Assembly: GCF_963675165.1 (NCBI RefSeq)
Contig: NC_087380.1
Span: 5,278,071-5,342,070 of the forward strand
Direction of reading: 5' to 3'
DNA from: Halichondria panicea
Taxonomy: Eukaryota; Porifera; Demospongiae; Suberitida; Halichondriidae
Length of the DNA: 64,000 nt
This document shows positions 51,101 through 59,391 of the stretch, one piece after another. The notes under the pieces were generated by a model. The model was not told where the DNA came from. It worked only from the letters and a program-made list of their open reading frames with translations, and did not search any database. The translations under genes were made by a program, and so were the position numbers. Position 1 is the stretch's first letter. The number at the start of each line of letters is the position of its first letter.

Positions 51101-51834
51101 AGCTCATTGGTCGCCTCAGCTATGAGGGTGGAGTTTTCACTGGAGGGTGGGTTGCCAAGTAAGTATTGGTTGAATATCGGGCTGGCAAGAATTTCTTTAA
51201 TGTAGTCCAGTTCTTCTTCGTGGACATTGTCTCCGGCTTGATGCAGCTTGTCTCTGTACTGCTCCAGAACGTTTGCCAGTCGATCTAGTGGGTGGGTGTG
51301 TGGAGTGGTGATAGTGTGGTGGGTGTGGGTGTACTCAGAGTGTGTTAACTGTACACCCACAGTACAGTTGGGTTGTGACCTAAACCGTTAGGCATCCATA
51401 TACGGACATAAACATAGTGTGCTTGCAAACAAAGTGGACTATAAATGACAGATAACTAGGAGCAAACATAAACACACGTTGCTATGACAGGGTCTCATCA
51501 AATTCCAGCAGGTGTTTCTGCACAACATGGGGCAGCTGTCTACAAGTAAGTACGTACACGATACGTACTGTATGTAATATGAAACATCCAGGCAAGGCTT
51601 AAAGTCTGTACTGTAGTGACCAGCTATATATATAGATATATCTTACATCAGTGAACCCATTTATTGGATCACATACCATATTGCATGTATAACCTATAAC
51701 ACATTCAAGTAGCCTAGCTAGTTAGTTATCTGTGTTCACAAAGCTCAGTATACAGTACTACAGTACTAGTATAGTCTAGTAGTGCCTCAGGGCTTCATAA
51801 TATCTAGCCCAAACTTACCTGGTGTCGCAGCCAT
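30142..51834 (-). CDS. MPDZ: Multi-PDZ scaffold of the MPDZ/PATJ family: L27 plus eleven PDZ domains
   Basis: Twenty-five minus-strand exons: 51834-51819, 51284-50033, 49253-48899, 48545-48387, 47944-47759, 47613-47511, 47179-46967, 46818-46706, 46483-46355, 45895-45709, 45464-45280, 45025-44675, 44318-44016, 43900-41951, 41160-40914, 40423-40252, 40105-39784, 39504-39256, 38673-38511, 33844-33632, 33033-32725, 32422-32160, 32008-31813, 31521-31350, 30409-30142. Sum 8,076 bases, 2,691 residues (human MPDZ about 2,070). Such scaffolds organise polarity and junction complexes. An L27 (about 6-52, LANVLEQYRDKL) is followed by PDZ domains near residues 378, 552, 663, 795, 1063, 1526, 1985, 2096, 2295, 2408 and 2605; the last ends the protein. 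WTSILGPDYVVKV before PDZ4 and GLGFSILDFADPL in PDZ5 match MPDZ/PATJ specifically. The 1,950-bp exon 14 is acidic, then Ser-rich, PDZ6, then Pro/Gln-rich. Bilaterians have separate MPDZ and PATJ; this may be pro-orthologous. Confidence 0.93.
30590..31226 (+). repeat. Dispersed repeat family B, copy 2
   Basis: It starts CTAGAGCACTGAAGTGCAAA and ends with GACTACTATAACCCGTGG and CGTCTCGGGTTAA, with the same internal blocks as 4870-5480. It lies in the last intron of the PDZ scaffold. A shorter relative at about 33270-33420 shares only the left part. Confidence 0.75.
33870..34115 (+). repeat. CAGGG-ended MITE, family D, ATGTG duplication
   Basis: CAGGGTTTCATCTAG and CTAGATGAAACCCTG are perfect inverted ends around poly-G and CCTTCCCCCC tracts. 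ATGTG lies directly outside both ends (33865-33869 and 34116-34120). It is about 170 bp upstream of the nested gene's start codon. Confidence 0.88.
34219..34245 (+). promoter_or_regulatory. TATA box and kappaB-like site of the nested gene
   Basis: TATAAAAGG at 34237-34245 lies 38 bp before the ATG at 34284. A GGGAATTCC palindrome at 34219-34227, resembling a Rel/NF-kappaB half-consensus, sits 9 bp upstream of it. A TATA box this clear was not noticed at other gene starts here. The kappaB reading is speculative. Confidence 0.5.
34284..36164 (+). CDS. Intronless cysteine-rich multi-pass membrane protein, nested in a PDZ-scaffold intron
   Basis: One uninterrupted frame of 626 residues, antisense to and inside the 33845-38510 intron of the PDZ scaffold. 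Residues 1-26 form a signal peptide ending AVVQA. The ectodomain to about 180 is Cys-rich, with CGTNTNCPIWAEC, CVCSEN and, close to the membrane, GPLCGECLPGHRPLAYSYN followed by CVKCPEG. A series of hydrophobic helices follows (first near 184-206, last near 540-560), with LTVIVQPYKNQF before the last helices. The tail is short and polar. I recall proteins with a GxLCGxC...YSY...CxxC box ahead of a multi-helix domain from sponges and cnidarians, usually unnamed. A receptor or channel role is inference. A TATA box supports independent transcription. Lack of introns may reflect retroposition or a gene family that expanded intronless. Confidence 0.85.
   Translation: MIISMATKQLLLYLLCALAFTAVVQATEVRESRPIALVKPTSSIVYTDRANNTNDTCGTNTNCPIWAECNTGDCVCSENLPESLKCAEHTLQLSVRMCHCVTLDDVSGDIIEGKCFVNCFNDNYRDHYYLQLPQNTSRLNYFMCEKWWNRTGPLCGECLPGHRPLAYSYNMACVKCPEGNNNIWKYILAAYGPLTVFYFIVLFLKVNGTSSHLHGYLIFAQLFASPAFTRTLDLAIHERYDKGSSGIVFPILTTAYGIWNLDFFRWLYSDLCLDVSTLTVLALDYAVAIYPLLLTVVSYILIELHSKNVRIVVILWTPFRWLLTRFRRKWESRTTVIDAFATFFLLSFVKIAWTSFDIITPVQATSVGTNETEWVYYLNATVVFFGTDHLPYAIVAIVFCFVLIITSMLFLLFYQAKSTQRTLNCLRLHHQLIKAVMDSFQGYYKNGTERTKDYRWFAAVPLIGQFAILVFYSMALDTSMLLPETVVAVFIMLLTVIVQPYKNQFAHYTKIDVTFWAIIALCSTGARGIFYTSHLETEIMSGILIVVYFSPIIYISCVSSYWILSKLKLKQKIFRIRNWRRNQHIESELEAVFPDRVVNPENYQEVSLRDFNVSDDVQQTQDCDTY
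36526..37020 (+). repeat. CAGGGCC-ended inverted-repeat element, about 495 bp
   Basis: CAGGGCCGTCGCCACCAG at the left and ATTGGTGGCTACGGTCCTG at the right are imperfect inverted repeats. Flanks AGGTA and AGTTA match at four of five positions, compatible with a decayed 5-bp duplication. CAGGG ends are common in hAT-type elements. There is no transposase. Confidence 0.6.
37395..37755 (+). repeat. Family E repeat, opposite orientation to 10844
   Basis: GTCATCATTATCAT, GCCCACGTTCATAAAAATG, GGATCACGCGACTTC and AGGCTTCACTTTTTC lead to AAAAAGTAAAGCCTGG and GACGAGGCTA. This is the reverse-complement order of 10844-11180. Intronic. Confidence 0.65.
38711..38879 (+). repeat. Degenerate family D MITE
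   Basis: It has a poly-G tract, GTGAACCTTCCCCC and CAAACTTTTCATCTAG, as in the other family D copies, and ends AAACTCTG. The left terminus is eroded. Intronic in the PDZ scaffold. Confidence 0.65.
41201..41779 (+). repeat. Dispersed repeat family A, full-length copy
   Basis: It starts CAATGAAAGCACTGCGGGTGC and TGCCTCGGTGG, and ends TATACCTCGCTTGCGCATGC, CACCGAGGCATA. It is collinear with 12123-12672. It lies in the intron between PDZ-scaffold exons 14 and 15. Confidence 0.87.
48175..48314. repeat. Compound CA/CG-interrupted microsatellite
   Basis: CA repeats with CACGCA and CACATAGCACGC interruptions occupy about 140 bp of the intron between PDZ-scaffold exons 4 and 5. A duplicated unit CACACCACATAGCACGCA occurs twice. 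The Cys/Val ORF across it is a translation artefact. Confidence 0.9.
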
Positions 51835-52232
51835 TTAACTCTAGAGCTGTGGTCAGAACACCAGAGATCAAAGACAGCTGGTTTCTAGTTTCAATAAGCT
51901 TTCATAGGACTCATATAAAACTCCACAAATTTTATTGTATCTGCTCTTGTTTGATTTTGATTTTGCATACCAATCAATTATCCAATTAAACGTGTTTGTC
52001 AAAATTCAGAAATGCTGACAAGACAACAAACACACTTGTTGACTCATCTCAAGTTTCATCATCTTTTTTTTCAACACAGCCTTTCAACAAGGTTCTCACA
52101 CGTCAGCTGGCTCCAGTGGCGATCTTTTTAAGAGTATAAAAAAACTGAAGAAAAGCCTCAGGGCTCAAACCAAGATCCTATCAAGATTCTACGGTACTAT
52201 TCAAGGGTTATCTGATCTGAACAGACTAGACA
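51835..52232. promoter_or_regulatory. Divergent promoter region, PDZ scaffold/SARAF
   Basis: About 400 bp between the scaffold's ATG (minus) and SARAF's ATG (plus). No TATA box was identified. Untranslated first exons cannot be excluded. Head-to-head orientation suggests co-regulation but does not prove it. Confidence 0.45.
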
Positions 52233-55200
52233 ATGAGAAAAGAAGTTATTTTACTCGTCAGTTGTTTACTGGGGATTATACATCCAGCTATTTCATGTGA
52301 GCACATGTACCTACCTAAGACTGTAGTAGATCTAGCAGCTAGATACAGTAGATCTATTAAAACACGTTGTGTACCAAAATAGCTTTAATTAACTATTTTT
52401 CGTGTCGTTTTACAGGGGGTAGCTCGAACCAGGACAGTGTCCTTCTAAAAGACGTCAAATCAATCACTCTAGAAGCTGGTAAAATGACCAATGGCAGACG
52501 ATCCTCTCCAGTGCCCCAGCTGAAGTGTGTGGGAGGTTCAGCTGGCTACAGTGCCCCACAGCCGAGAGTCGTCCAATGTATCAACATGGGGTCTGATGGT
52601 TACGACGCCCAATGGGAATGCAAGGCTGATATGGAACATGACTATCGCTTTGGGAAGCTACAAGTGTCTTGTGAGGGCTATAAAAATCCTGATGATCCCT
52701 ATGTCCTCAGGGGATCGTGTGGGGTGAGTGGGTGTGTATACTTACAGGTGCCATAGACTAGAAACTTACTGTACGTATGATTGTGTAGTTTACTTCAACA
52801 AGATTGGGGACAGTTGTACATGTTGTATTTATGCTACCATATAGCGGGTTATTCAAACGAGGATTTTATTTTCGAGGATAGTGGTTCAAATGACCACACC
52901 CCTACAGTAGAGAGGTTTCAATACCGGATGTAAACCAATTTTCGAGGCACTAAATTTTCGTTTTTCTGGGTCAAACCTCGAAAATAACCAGCTATACGGT
53001 ATTGGCTTGTGGTGCTAGATACTAGGTCTAATATACAGCTCAGCTATATACACTGTATAGTTGTGTATAGTAGAATGACTTGGGCTAAGGTATTACATGT
53101 AGGTATAGTCTTGAATTGTACTTGCTTCAACCCTTCTCCTCCACATGTGTTTGCAGCTAGAGTACGAGCTGGATTACACTGAGCAGGGAAAAAACAGACA
53201 ACAAAGTGGTGGTGGTGGTGGTTACTATGATAACTACCAAGGCAGTCACAGAGGTTCTAATCACTACAACGATGGGTATGTCCAGTATTCCTACAATACA
53301 CTTGTTTAAATGTTTAAGCTTTCTGAAATTCATCATCATTTATTTTACATCGTAGAAAGTATGTACTACACTTTACAGTATGTTATTTGGTAGTGATTTT
53401 CAGGCATTCATTGTGTGACATTGATGGTTACTGTCAATCCTTCCCTGCAGCGGTTTCCGATGGGGCAAGATCGTGAGTCTGGTTATCATGGGAGCTGTAA
53501 TATACTGGCTGTATAAGCGTTGCTCGGGAGGGGGTCGAAGTCACACACCCACCAGCACTGCAGGCTATTCTAGTGAGTGCAATAGTAGTAGATACAGTGT
53601 ATGTTGACTTTTCTGATGTTAATGCTAGTGCCGTTGTTTTAGTGGAGTTTACAGGTATAGCGTATGCTGTGAAGTGATGATAATTGGTGATGTGTAACAC
53701 CCTAATAGTGACCCTTTGGTGTACTTATACGGGTAAAAAATAGACCCTCGTATTAGAATTGTTACAACTGAGCCTCAATAAATTTCATGAGGTAAATTTT
53801 ACTGTTCCTCGATCACAAGCTGTTACAAATGTTTTTTGTGTGTGTAGGTGCTGGTACTGGCAGCACTATGGGTGGCAGTGGTGCAGCTCCTGGTGCTGGT
53901 GCTGGTGGTGGTGGTGGTTTCTGGACGGGGGCTGCCACGGGGGGACTCCTAGGATACCTGTTTGGGGGCAGAGGGTAAGAATATTGATAACACATTATAG
54001 ATCAGTGTAGTATTCATATAATTATGGTTGATCAGGAATCAGGAATCATGTGTACTGTGTATACTTGCTATACATGTAGTCTTCTTTTATTACTCGAGGC
54101 ACGCGTGGGCGGCCACGGGTATAGTAGTCCGTTGGTTTGTTTGTTTGTGACAGGTGAATCTACTCACCTGGGTGTCATAGCACTGCGTTTACAGCATAGA
54201 TAGTCTTCACACAACAAGTTATTAGTTTTAATAGTGGCAGATTTTGATGTTAAATCTTCGTTGTCAAATAAAAACGAGCAAAAGCTAAGAAGCTTGTGTC
54301 TGTGTCTGCTTACCTGGATGCTATAGCACTGCGTTTACGGCATGGGTAGTCTCCACACAACAAGTCAGTACTTTTAATAGTGTCAGCTTTCGATGTTAAA
54401 GCCTTGTTGTCGAATAAAAGCAAGCAAAAACTAAGAATGGCACTCCTTCATTCATTCTACTCTCCACTTGAACTTGCATGTTGGCCTCTCTAACTACTAC
54501 ATGCGTCCTTTATTCGAGGTACGTGTTTACAGCTGAAGTGATCCTGTACCAGTTCCAATGGAAGAGGGTCACTAAAGTAGAAAGCTAAAATTATGATTGC
54601 TGCTTCTTTGCTTCTTTGCCCCAAGCCCCAGAACATTATGATCATATACCAGGAGCCATATTTCTAAGACTCTAGGCTTCTTTTTGCTGTAATCATAGTC
54701 CACAGTGCATGTCTCATCCATACCGAATCTCCATTCTTAAAAGTTTCAGCATGCTAGTGCTCGTGTTACTTAATTGCAGCTTCCATGCTGCATTATATAT
54801 TGCGTTCATGTAAACAGCCGAGGGTTAGCACTTCAGTGCTCTAGTTTACTATAATCAGCAGGTTGACTGCAATACAGTGTACATGTGTATCTTGTTATAA
54901 TTGTGTGTATTAATTGTACAATTATACTCAACCTTTCCTCATACAGGACTGGGTACGGGGGCGGAGGTGGATGGGGGCGTAGTTACGGCCCATCATGGGG
55001 CAGTGGGTACACCACAAGGTCCCACCGCTCCAGTGGGTGGGGCTCTGGTGGCGGTTGGGGCTCTGGTGGTGGATGGGGCTCTGGCAGCTCCAGATCTGGG
55101 TCCTCCAGGAGCTCCAGTGGATCAAGATCTACGTCAGGTAGGATGATATATCATACTGTGAGGCAGGTTGTACTGATATATAGGATTGGTGAGTGTTTGT

Positions 55201-55614
55201 AGTGTTTTAGCTGTTTTGAACGTCGTTGATGACTCAAATAATTATTGTATAATTACCGCTCGTGATTGTAGTTAGGCCTTTCAGGATACTACCGTACAGC
55301 GGGAAATTTTCGCGAGTGCAAATTTTCACTATTTGGTTACAGAGCCCTCAGCAAGAAATGTGTGTGCGTCCTATATAATATTCGCGTTTCAATGCCAGGA
55401 AACCACACCCAGCAATAGCTTTGCATGTGAAATTAATATATACCGGAATTTATCCCAGTTTAATTTTCGCGTTAACCGCATGCCCTTGAAAAATTTGCCG
55501 CTGTACGATATCTCTATTCACACACACACACATACACCCCTCCCCCCCTACTGTTCACGTGCTGACTCTGCTGTATGTTTGACTGCAGGTTTTGGTGGTA
55601 CCAGCAGAAGATAA
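52233..55614 (+). CDS. SARAF: Store-operated calcium entry-associated regulatory factor
   Basis: Seven exons: 52233-52296, 52416-52723, 53157-53275, 53451-53572, 53848-53974, 54947-55137, 55589-55614. They total 957 bases, 318 residues (human 339). SARAF is an ER membrane protein that promotes slow inactivation of STIM/ORAI calcium entry. A signal peptide (LLVSCLLGIIHPAIS) is followed by the luminal domain with VLLKDVKSITL, PVPQLKCVGGSAG, DGYDAQWECKAD, SCEGYKNPDDPYVLRGSC and LEYELDYTE, all strongly conserved. One transmembrane helix sits near residues 167-186. The cytosolic part keeps GFWTGAATGGLLGYLFG and the C-terminal FGGTSRR (human GYGGTRRR), but the linker is Gly/Ser/Trp repeats rather than the Pro-rich human sequence. 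Introns carry two TA-flanked MITEs and a family B repeat. The identification is firm. Confidence 0.96.
52837..53000 (+). repeat. TA-flanked MITE, family C, in SARAF intron
   Basis: CCATATAGCGGGTTATTC at the left, ATAACCAGCTATACGG at the right, TA on both flanks. Internal TTTTCGAGG and CCTCGAAAAT arms are inverted. About 164 bp, non-coding. Confidence 0.8.
54090..54845 (-). repeat. Dispersed repeat family B, reversed copy with internal tandem duplication
   Basis: The reverse complement of 30590-31226: CGAGGCACGCGTGGGCGG near the left and GCACTTCAGTGCTCTAG at the right. A block of about 130 bp (TATAGCACTGCGTTTAC through AAGCAAAAACTAAGAA) appears twice, at roughly 54172-54290 and 54320-54438. 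It lies in the sixth SARAF intron. Confidence 0.75.
55292..55508 (+). repeat. TA-flanked MITE, family C, in SARAF intron
   Basis: CCGTACAGCGGGAAATTTTCG at the left, AAATTTGCCGCTGTACGA at the right. The termini share one substitution (ACAGC for ATAGC) relative to other copies, a matched change on both sides that suggests a subfamily. Confidence 0.75.
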
Positions 55615-56030
55615 ACCACTCCCTCCATTGCGTCGTACAGATACTGAACTTTCTGCACTATATAGTTGATATTGTAGAGTCATACAATATTCTAGATACT
55701 TTCACTGATAGTCCACTGTCATAATATATGTAGTTTCCATCCTCCGTGCTTTTGAGATCATTCCGTACGTATTAAATGCCTTTTCACATAATTATTGTCA
55801 CTGTAAACAAAAAATTATTGTAGAGTATAATTATGGCCTATATGACAAAGAGTGAGTGCAACAAAAATGAGAATGCTTGCGCAGCTAGTACGAGATAAAA
55901 ATGATATCTATAGGTATGTATAATTATACAAAATAATAATTATGACAAACAGTATAATAATTATGATGGCGGTCTGATGAGCCACAACGTGCTTGTATAC
56001 ATGCATATACACACAAACTGAATAACGAAG
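55615..56030. other. Short convergent intergenic region
   Basis: Between the stops of SARAF (+) and the MBL-fold gene (-). It is AT-rich with several AATAATTATG strings. It likely holds both 3' UTRs; nothing else is recognised. Confidence 0.5.
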
Positions 56031-58892
56031 TTACAAAAATTGACAGCACAACTGTTTGCTTGATTGGGTATCTTGATTACACTTGTGGCATACACAGTTA
56101 ACGTGAGCACAAGCTCCACACACACTGCATTTGATGACTTCAGTTCCAAATTTATCTGTTACATTGTTGCAAATTATACATGTTCGGCACTTGATGCAAA
56201 TATAGTTTTTAGACTCTTGGGTCGCCTTGTTATAGCGGGTGCAGTTTGTCTCTGCATTAGCATGAGCTCGAGATCCGCATAGTTTACATACAGCTGTGAA
56301 CGTTCCAGATTCATTGGTTAACTCATTACAAACAGTACATGTTCGGCACTTTGCACAGAGGTAGTTCTTAGATGCCCTAGCGTAACGGGTACACACTTTA
56401 TTGGCATGGGCACGGGAATTGCATTGCTTGCACATGATTACGCAAGTGGGTTCAGTTTGTTCTCCACACACTGTACAGTCAAGTTCATGTGACTCAATGC
56501 CAACCTCTCCGGCTGGAGTCGCAGGATTTGTACGACCTCGGTCTTCACAAGTTGAAGCAACTCTATCCTTACTTCCCTGTTGTACAATAGTTTGAAGTGA
56601 TTCTGAAAGGGTGAACCTCTCATCTGGTACTGGGTTCCAGCTGTGCAAAAATGCTACCATAATTACAGAAAGATCAAAATTGTATATTAGCACGAAGTGT
56701 ACTTAACAACTATTGGCTTACCGTAAGGTTTTCGGATACATACGTTTGCTTCTTGACGTACTGTCTTCTTTGATTGGTGTTTCCTCAGCTTTGTTTGGTA
56801 CTGGTGAGTTAACAGACATAGAGTGTTCACGCTTGTCACGTTCCTGAGGAAAACAACGTAATTATAGACACTTTAGACACTAGTTGAAGATCTACATGGA
56901 AAGTACATGGGAAAAGTGCCTCAGAGGAGGTATACTATGGGACTTAGTATATATACCTGCAACTTACTTAGTACCCCGTTGTCAAGAAAAGTACAAACTT
57001 GTTGTATTGCAGTCAAGCCTCGACGGCAAGGTTTGCGCATGCGCACTAGTAACGATTTAGACACTGTTTTCTCGGTGTTCATGTGATTTAGAAGTCCTCA
57101 GCCACCTTGCTGCCTTTGGGCTTCTAAATCCCATATACACCTCCAAAACAGTGTCTAACTATTATTTATTTCACCTGTAGAAAATTATTGGTCTAAACTT
57201 GTTATAATGCCATGATATAAAAAATTCCCCCAAAAGCTCGTAACGACACAGGTATTCTTTTCAACTAAAACAACTCCTTCAGCATTAATACTTAACCAAA
57301 ATTATTATAGATTTTCCTCCCCTCATGATTGTAATTATGACAATACTGCATATCTGCTAATGCTTGGTAGTTCGGAAATTTGTAGACTCACCTCTTCTCT
57401 AGTGTACAGCTGTAAGCCCTCAGGCAGTTTCTCATCATTAGGATCCAGGGTGACGTAGGGAGTGCCTTGCTTGAAGTAGAAAATATCAACATAGTCCCTC
57501 CAGTTGCTAATGTTCATGTCATCAATTTTAGATTCTTCAAACTGTGTTGCAGTGACTACTATCTTACAACGTTTTTTCTTCTGGACAGCAGCAGAGAGAA
57601 TGCCTGTGATAACTTCACTATGCGGATGTTTGTAGCGTAGGTGGATGCCATGACTGATTAAGTAAACGTCAGCATCAAATTGCATATAGAATTCCATACA
57701 GCATATCATGTTAGAGCCTCGTCCTTTTGTTGATGCCATGGTACTATTCTCCCTGCTTCCATGGTGAGGCACTTGGAAAATACCAACAGTCTTACGCTTG
57801 GTTTCTTCACTCGAATCTGGCTTCAGTACCCGGTTTGGGTTTTGTTTTCGACTTGGATTCGGCTCCTCATCAGAAAAATCTATTTGGCTTAAATCTGGCT
57901 TTGGTCTGATAGTTTTTGTTACTGGATTTTCTTTTGGTTCGAATATTTGTTGGCTTGAAGTTTGCCTACGTGGAAGACTTTGATTAGGTTTTAGTCCGAG
58001 TGTATCAAGGATGATCCCACCGTATGAGTCGCCAGTCAACACCACATCGTAATCATATTTGCTCTCTAGTAGTTTCACAGTTGTCACAATACTTGTTGCA
58101 TTATTATCCCCTTGAAAACTGGGATTTTTATGAATTTCTACAGTTGATTTTTGAGGCAGATTTTCTAAGCGAGTGTGTATTTGTCCAGGTGCATTCTGCT
58201 GAAACCAGAATTGAAGGCAATCGCTTTCTGCACTGCTGTATTTTGCTCCATTTTTGTGTTCGTTTTTTTCGTCTGGAACTTCCACATACAAACTTGTGGC
58301 TGAAGTGGTTATGATGGGACAGCAGACAGTGAACTTTTCACCCGACTTAATTTCTTTGCTTCCAGTACCTAAAAGTGCATTAATTCCTCCATGATGGTCG
58401 GCATCGGGATGAGTATTGACAATCGAATCAAGTGTTATCTGTCGATAGGTACGATCTCTCCATGCTTTTTCTCCAGAAGATATTGACGGTGGCTTTTCTA
58501 TGCAGTTATTATTTGCTAGAGCTGTTGTCAAGTTGGAAAGTGGTGTCTCTTTATTCTTTGTTAATTTTTGTCCTCGGCCACCATCGATAAGGCATTTTTT
58601 GGATGATCCTGCATGGAAAACGAGAAATTGGATACCGACAATCCAAATAAAGTAAAATCTAAGACAACGTACGCTCATGGACACTTCCATAATTCTACAC
58701 TTCTTTTACGATAGCTTATTATAATCTCGATAAAGTGTATAGTTGAATCATAAGAATCATGTAAGACATGCAATCATGCAATCACGTACCATTATCATAT
58801 TTAACCTCCAGTAATATTGCATCTCCTTGTCCTACATTGATAGGATGGACTCTAACTGCTATTGGCTTTTTGGGTTTTGCTCTAGTAGCCAT
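56031..58892 (-). CDS. ComEC-like metallo-beta-lactamase-fold protein with C-terminal PHD-like zinc fingers
   Basis: Four minus-strand exons: 58892-58790, 58608-57392, 56843-56722, 56640-56031; 2,052 bases, 683 residues. The N-terminal part has the features of the ComEC/Rec2-type MBL branch: GQGDAILLEV, CLIDGG, the metal motif NTHPDADHHGG near residue 100, VVLTGDSYGG near 228, IFQVPHHGS near 313, and SHGIHLRYKHPHSEV. The metal-binding His/Asp residues are kept, so hydrolase activity is plausible; the substrate is unknown. Residues 490-525 are a linker. From about 532 come three Cys-rich repeats, each CxxC...CxxC...H...C...CxxC (CTVCGEQ/CKQCNSRAHAN, CTVCNEL/CKLCGSRAHAN, CIICNNV/CSVCGACAHVN), a C4HC3 pattern of PHD/RING type; the last is shorter. 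No membrane helices are seen, unlike bacterial ComEC. It is divergent from the SH2 gene about 500 bp away. Each domain is clear; the fusion's function is unknown. Confidence 0.85.
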
Positions 58893-59391
58893 GATAATAT
58901 TGCGCAGTTACAAATTATAAATTTCACTCTACCATGCAAATACGTATTTAGCTATAGCTATTGCTATTTAGCACATTCATAGCTACATACGCCATGCAAA
59001 ACACCTCATCACATGATGTATCCAATAATTTTTGGGCTATGATTATTGGGTCATTAAACAATAACATGTCATGACTATTTTGTACATGCACAATCATGCT
59101 TGGAAAAACATTACGATACTGATCAAACATTGGGGAAGCATATAAGTATACAATGCATGATTGTCCTGAGTTTTTGCCTCGATTCTAAAGCGGCCTGGTT
59201 CGAGGCTACCTGAGTTTACACTTTATACAATGCAAATGTGTTGCAATGAAACATTCATGACTGTATGGCCATACATGTACACCTACACACTAAGGTTCAT
59301 CACATGCATGGGGAATCTAAATTATTCATTGGTCAGTAGTAGAGCAAGGGGCGGTGAAAAGGAAAGCAGCTGTGTACATCAATTATAGAAG
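58893..59391. promoter_or_regulatory. Divergent intergenic region, MBL-fold gene/SH2 gene
   Basis: About 500 bp between two divergent start codons. A fragment around 59177-59213 (GCGGCCTGGTTCGAGGCTA) resembles a lone family E terminus. No TATA box is assigned. Likely holds both promoters. Confidence 0.45.

Noticed and set aside
57727-58314. Plus-strand ORFs over the MBL-fold exon
   Set aside because: The minus-strand frame carries conserved MBL motifs; the plus frames show none.
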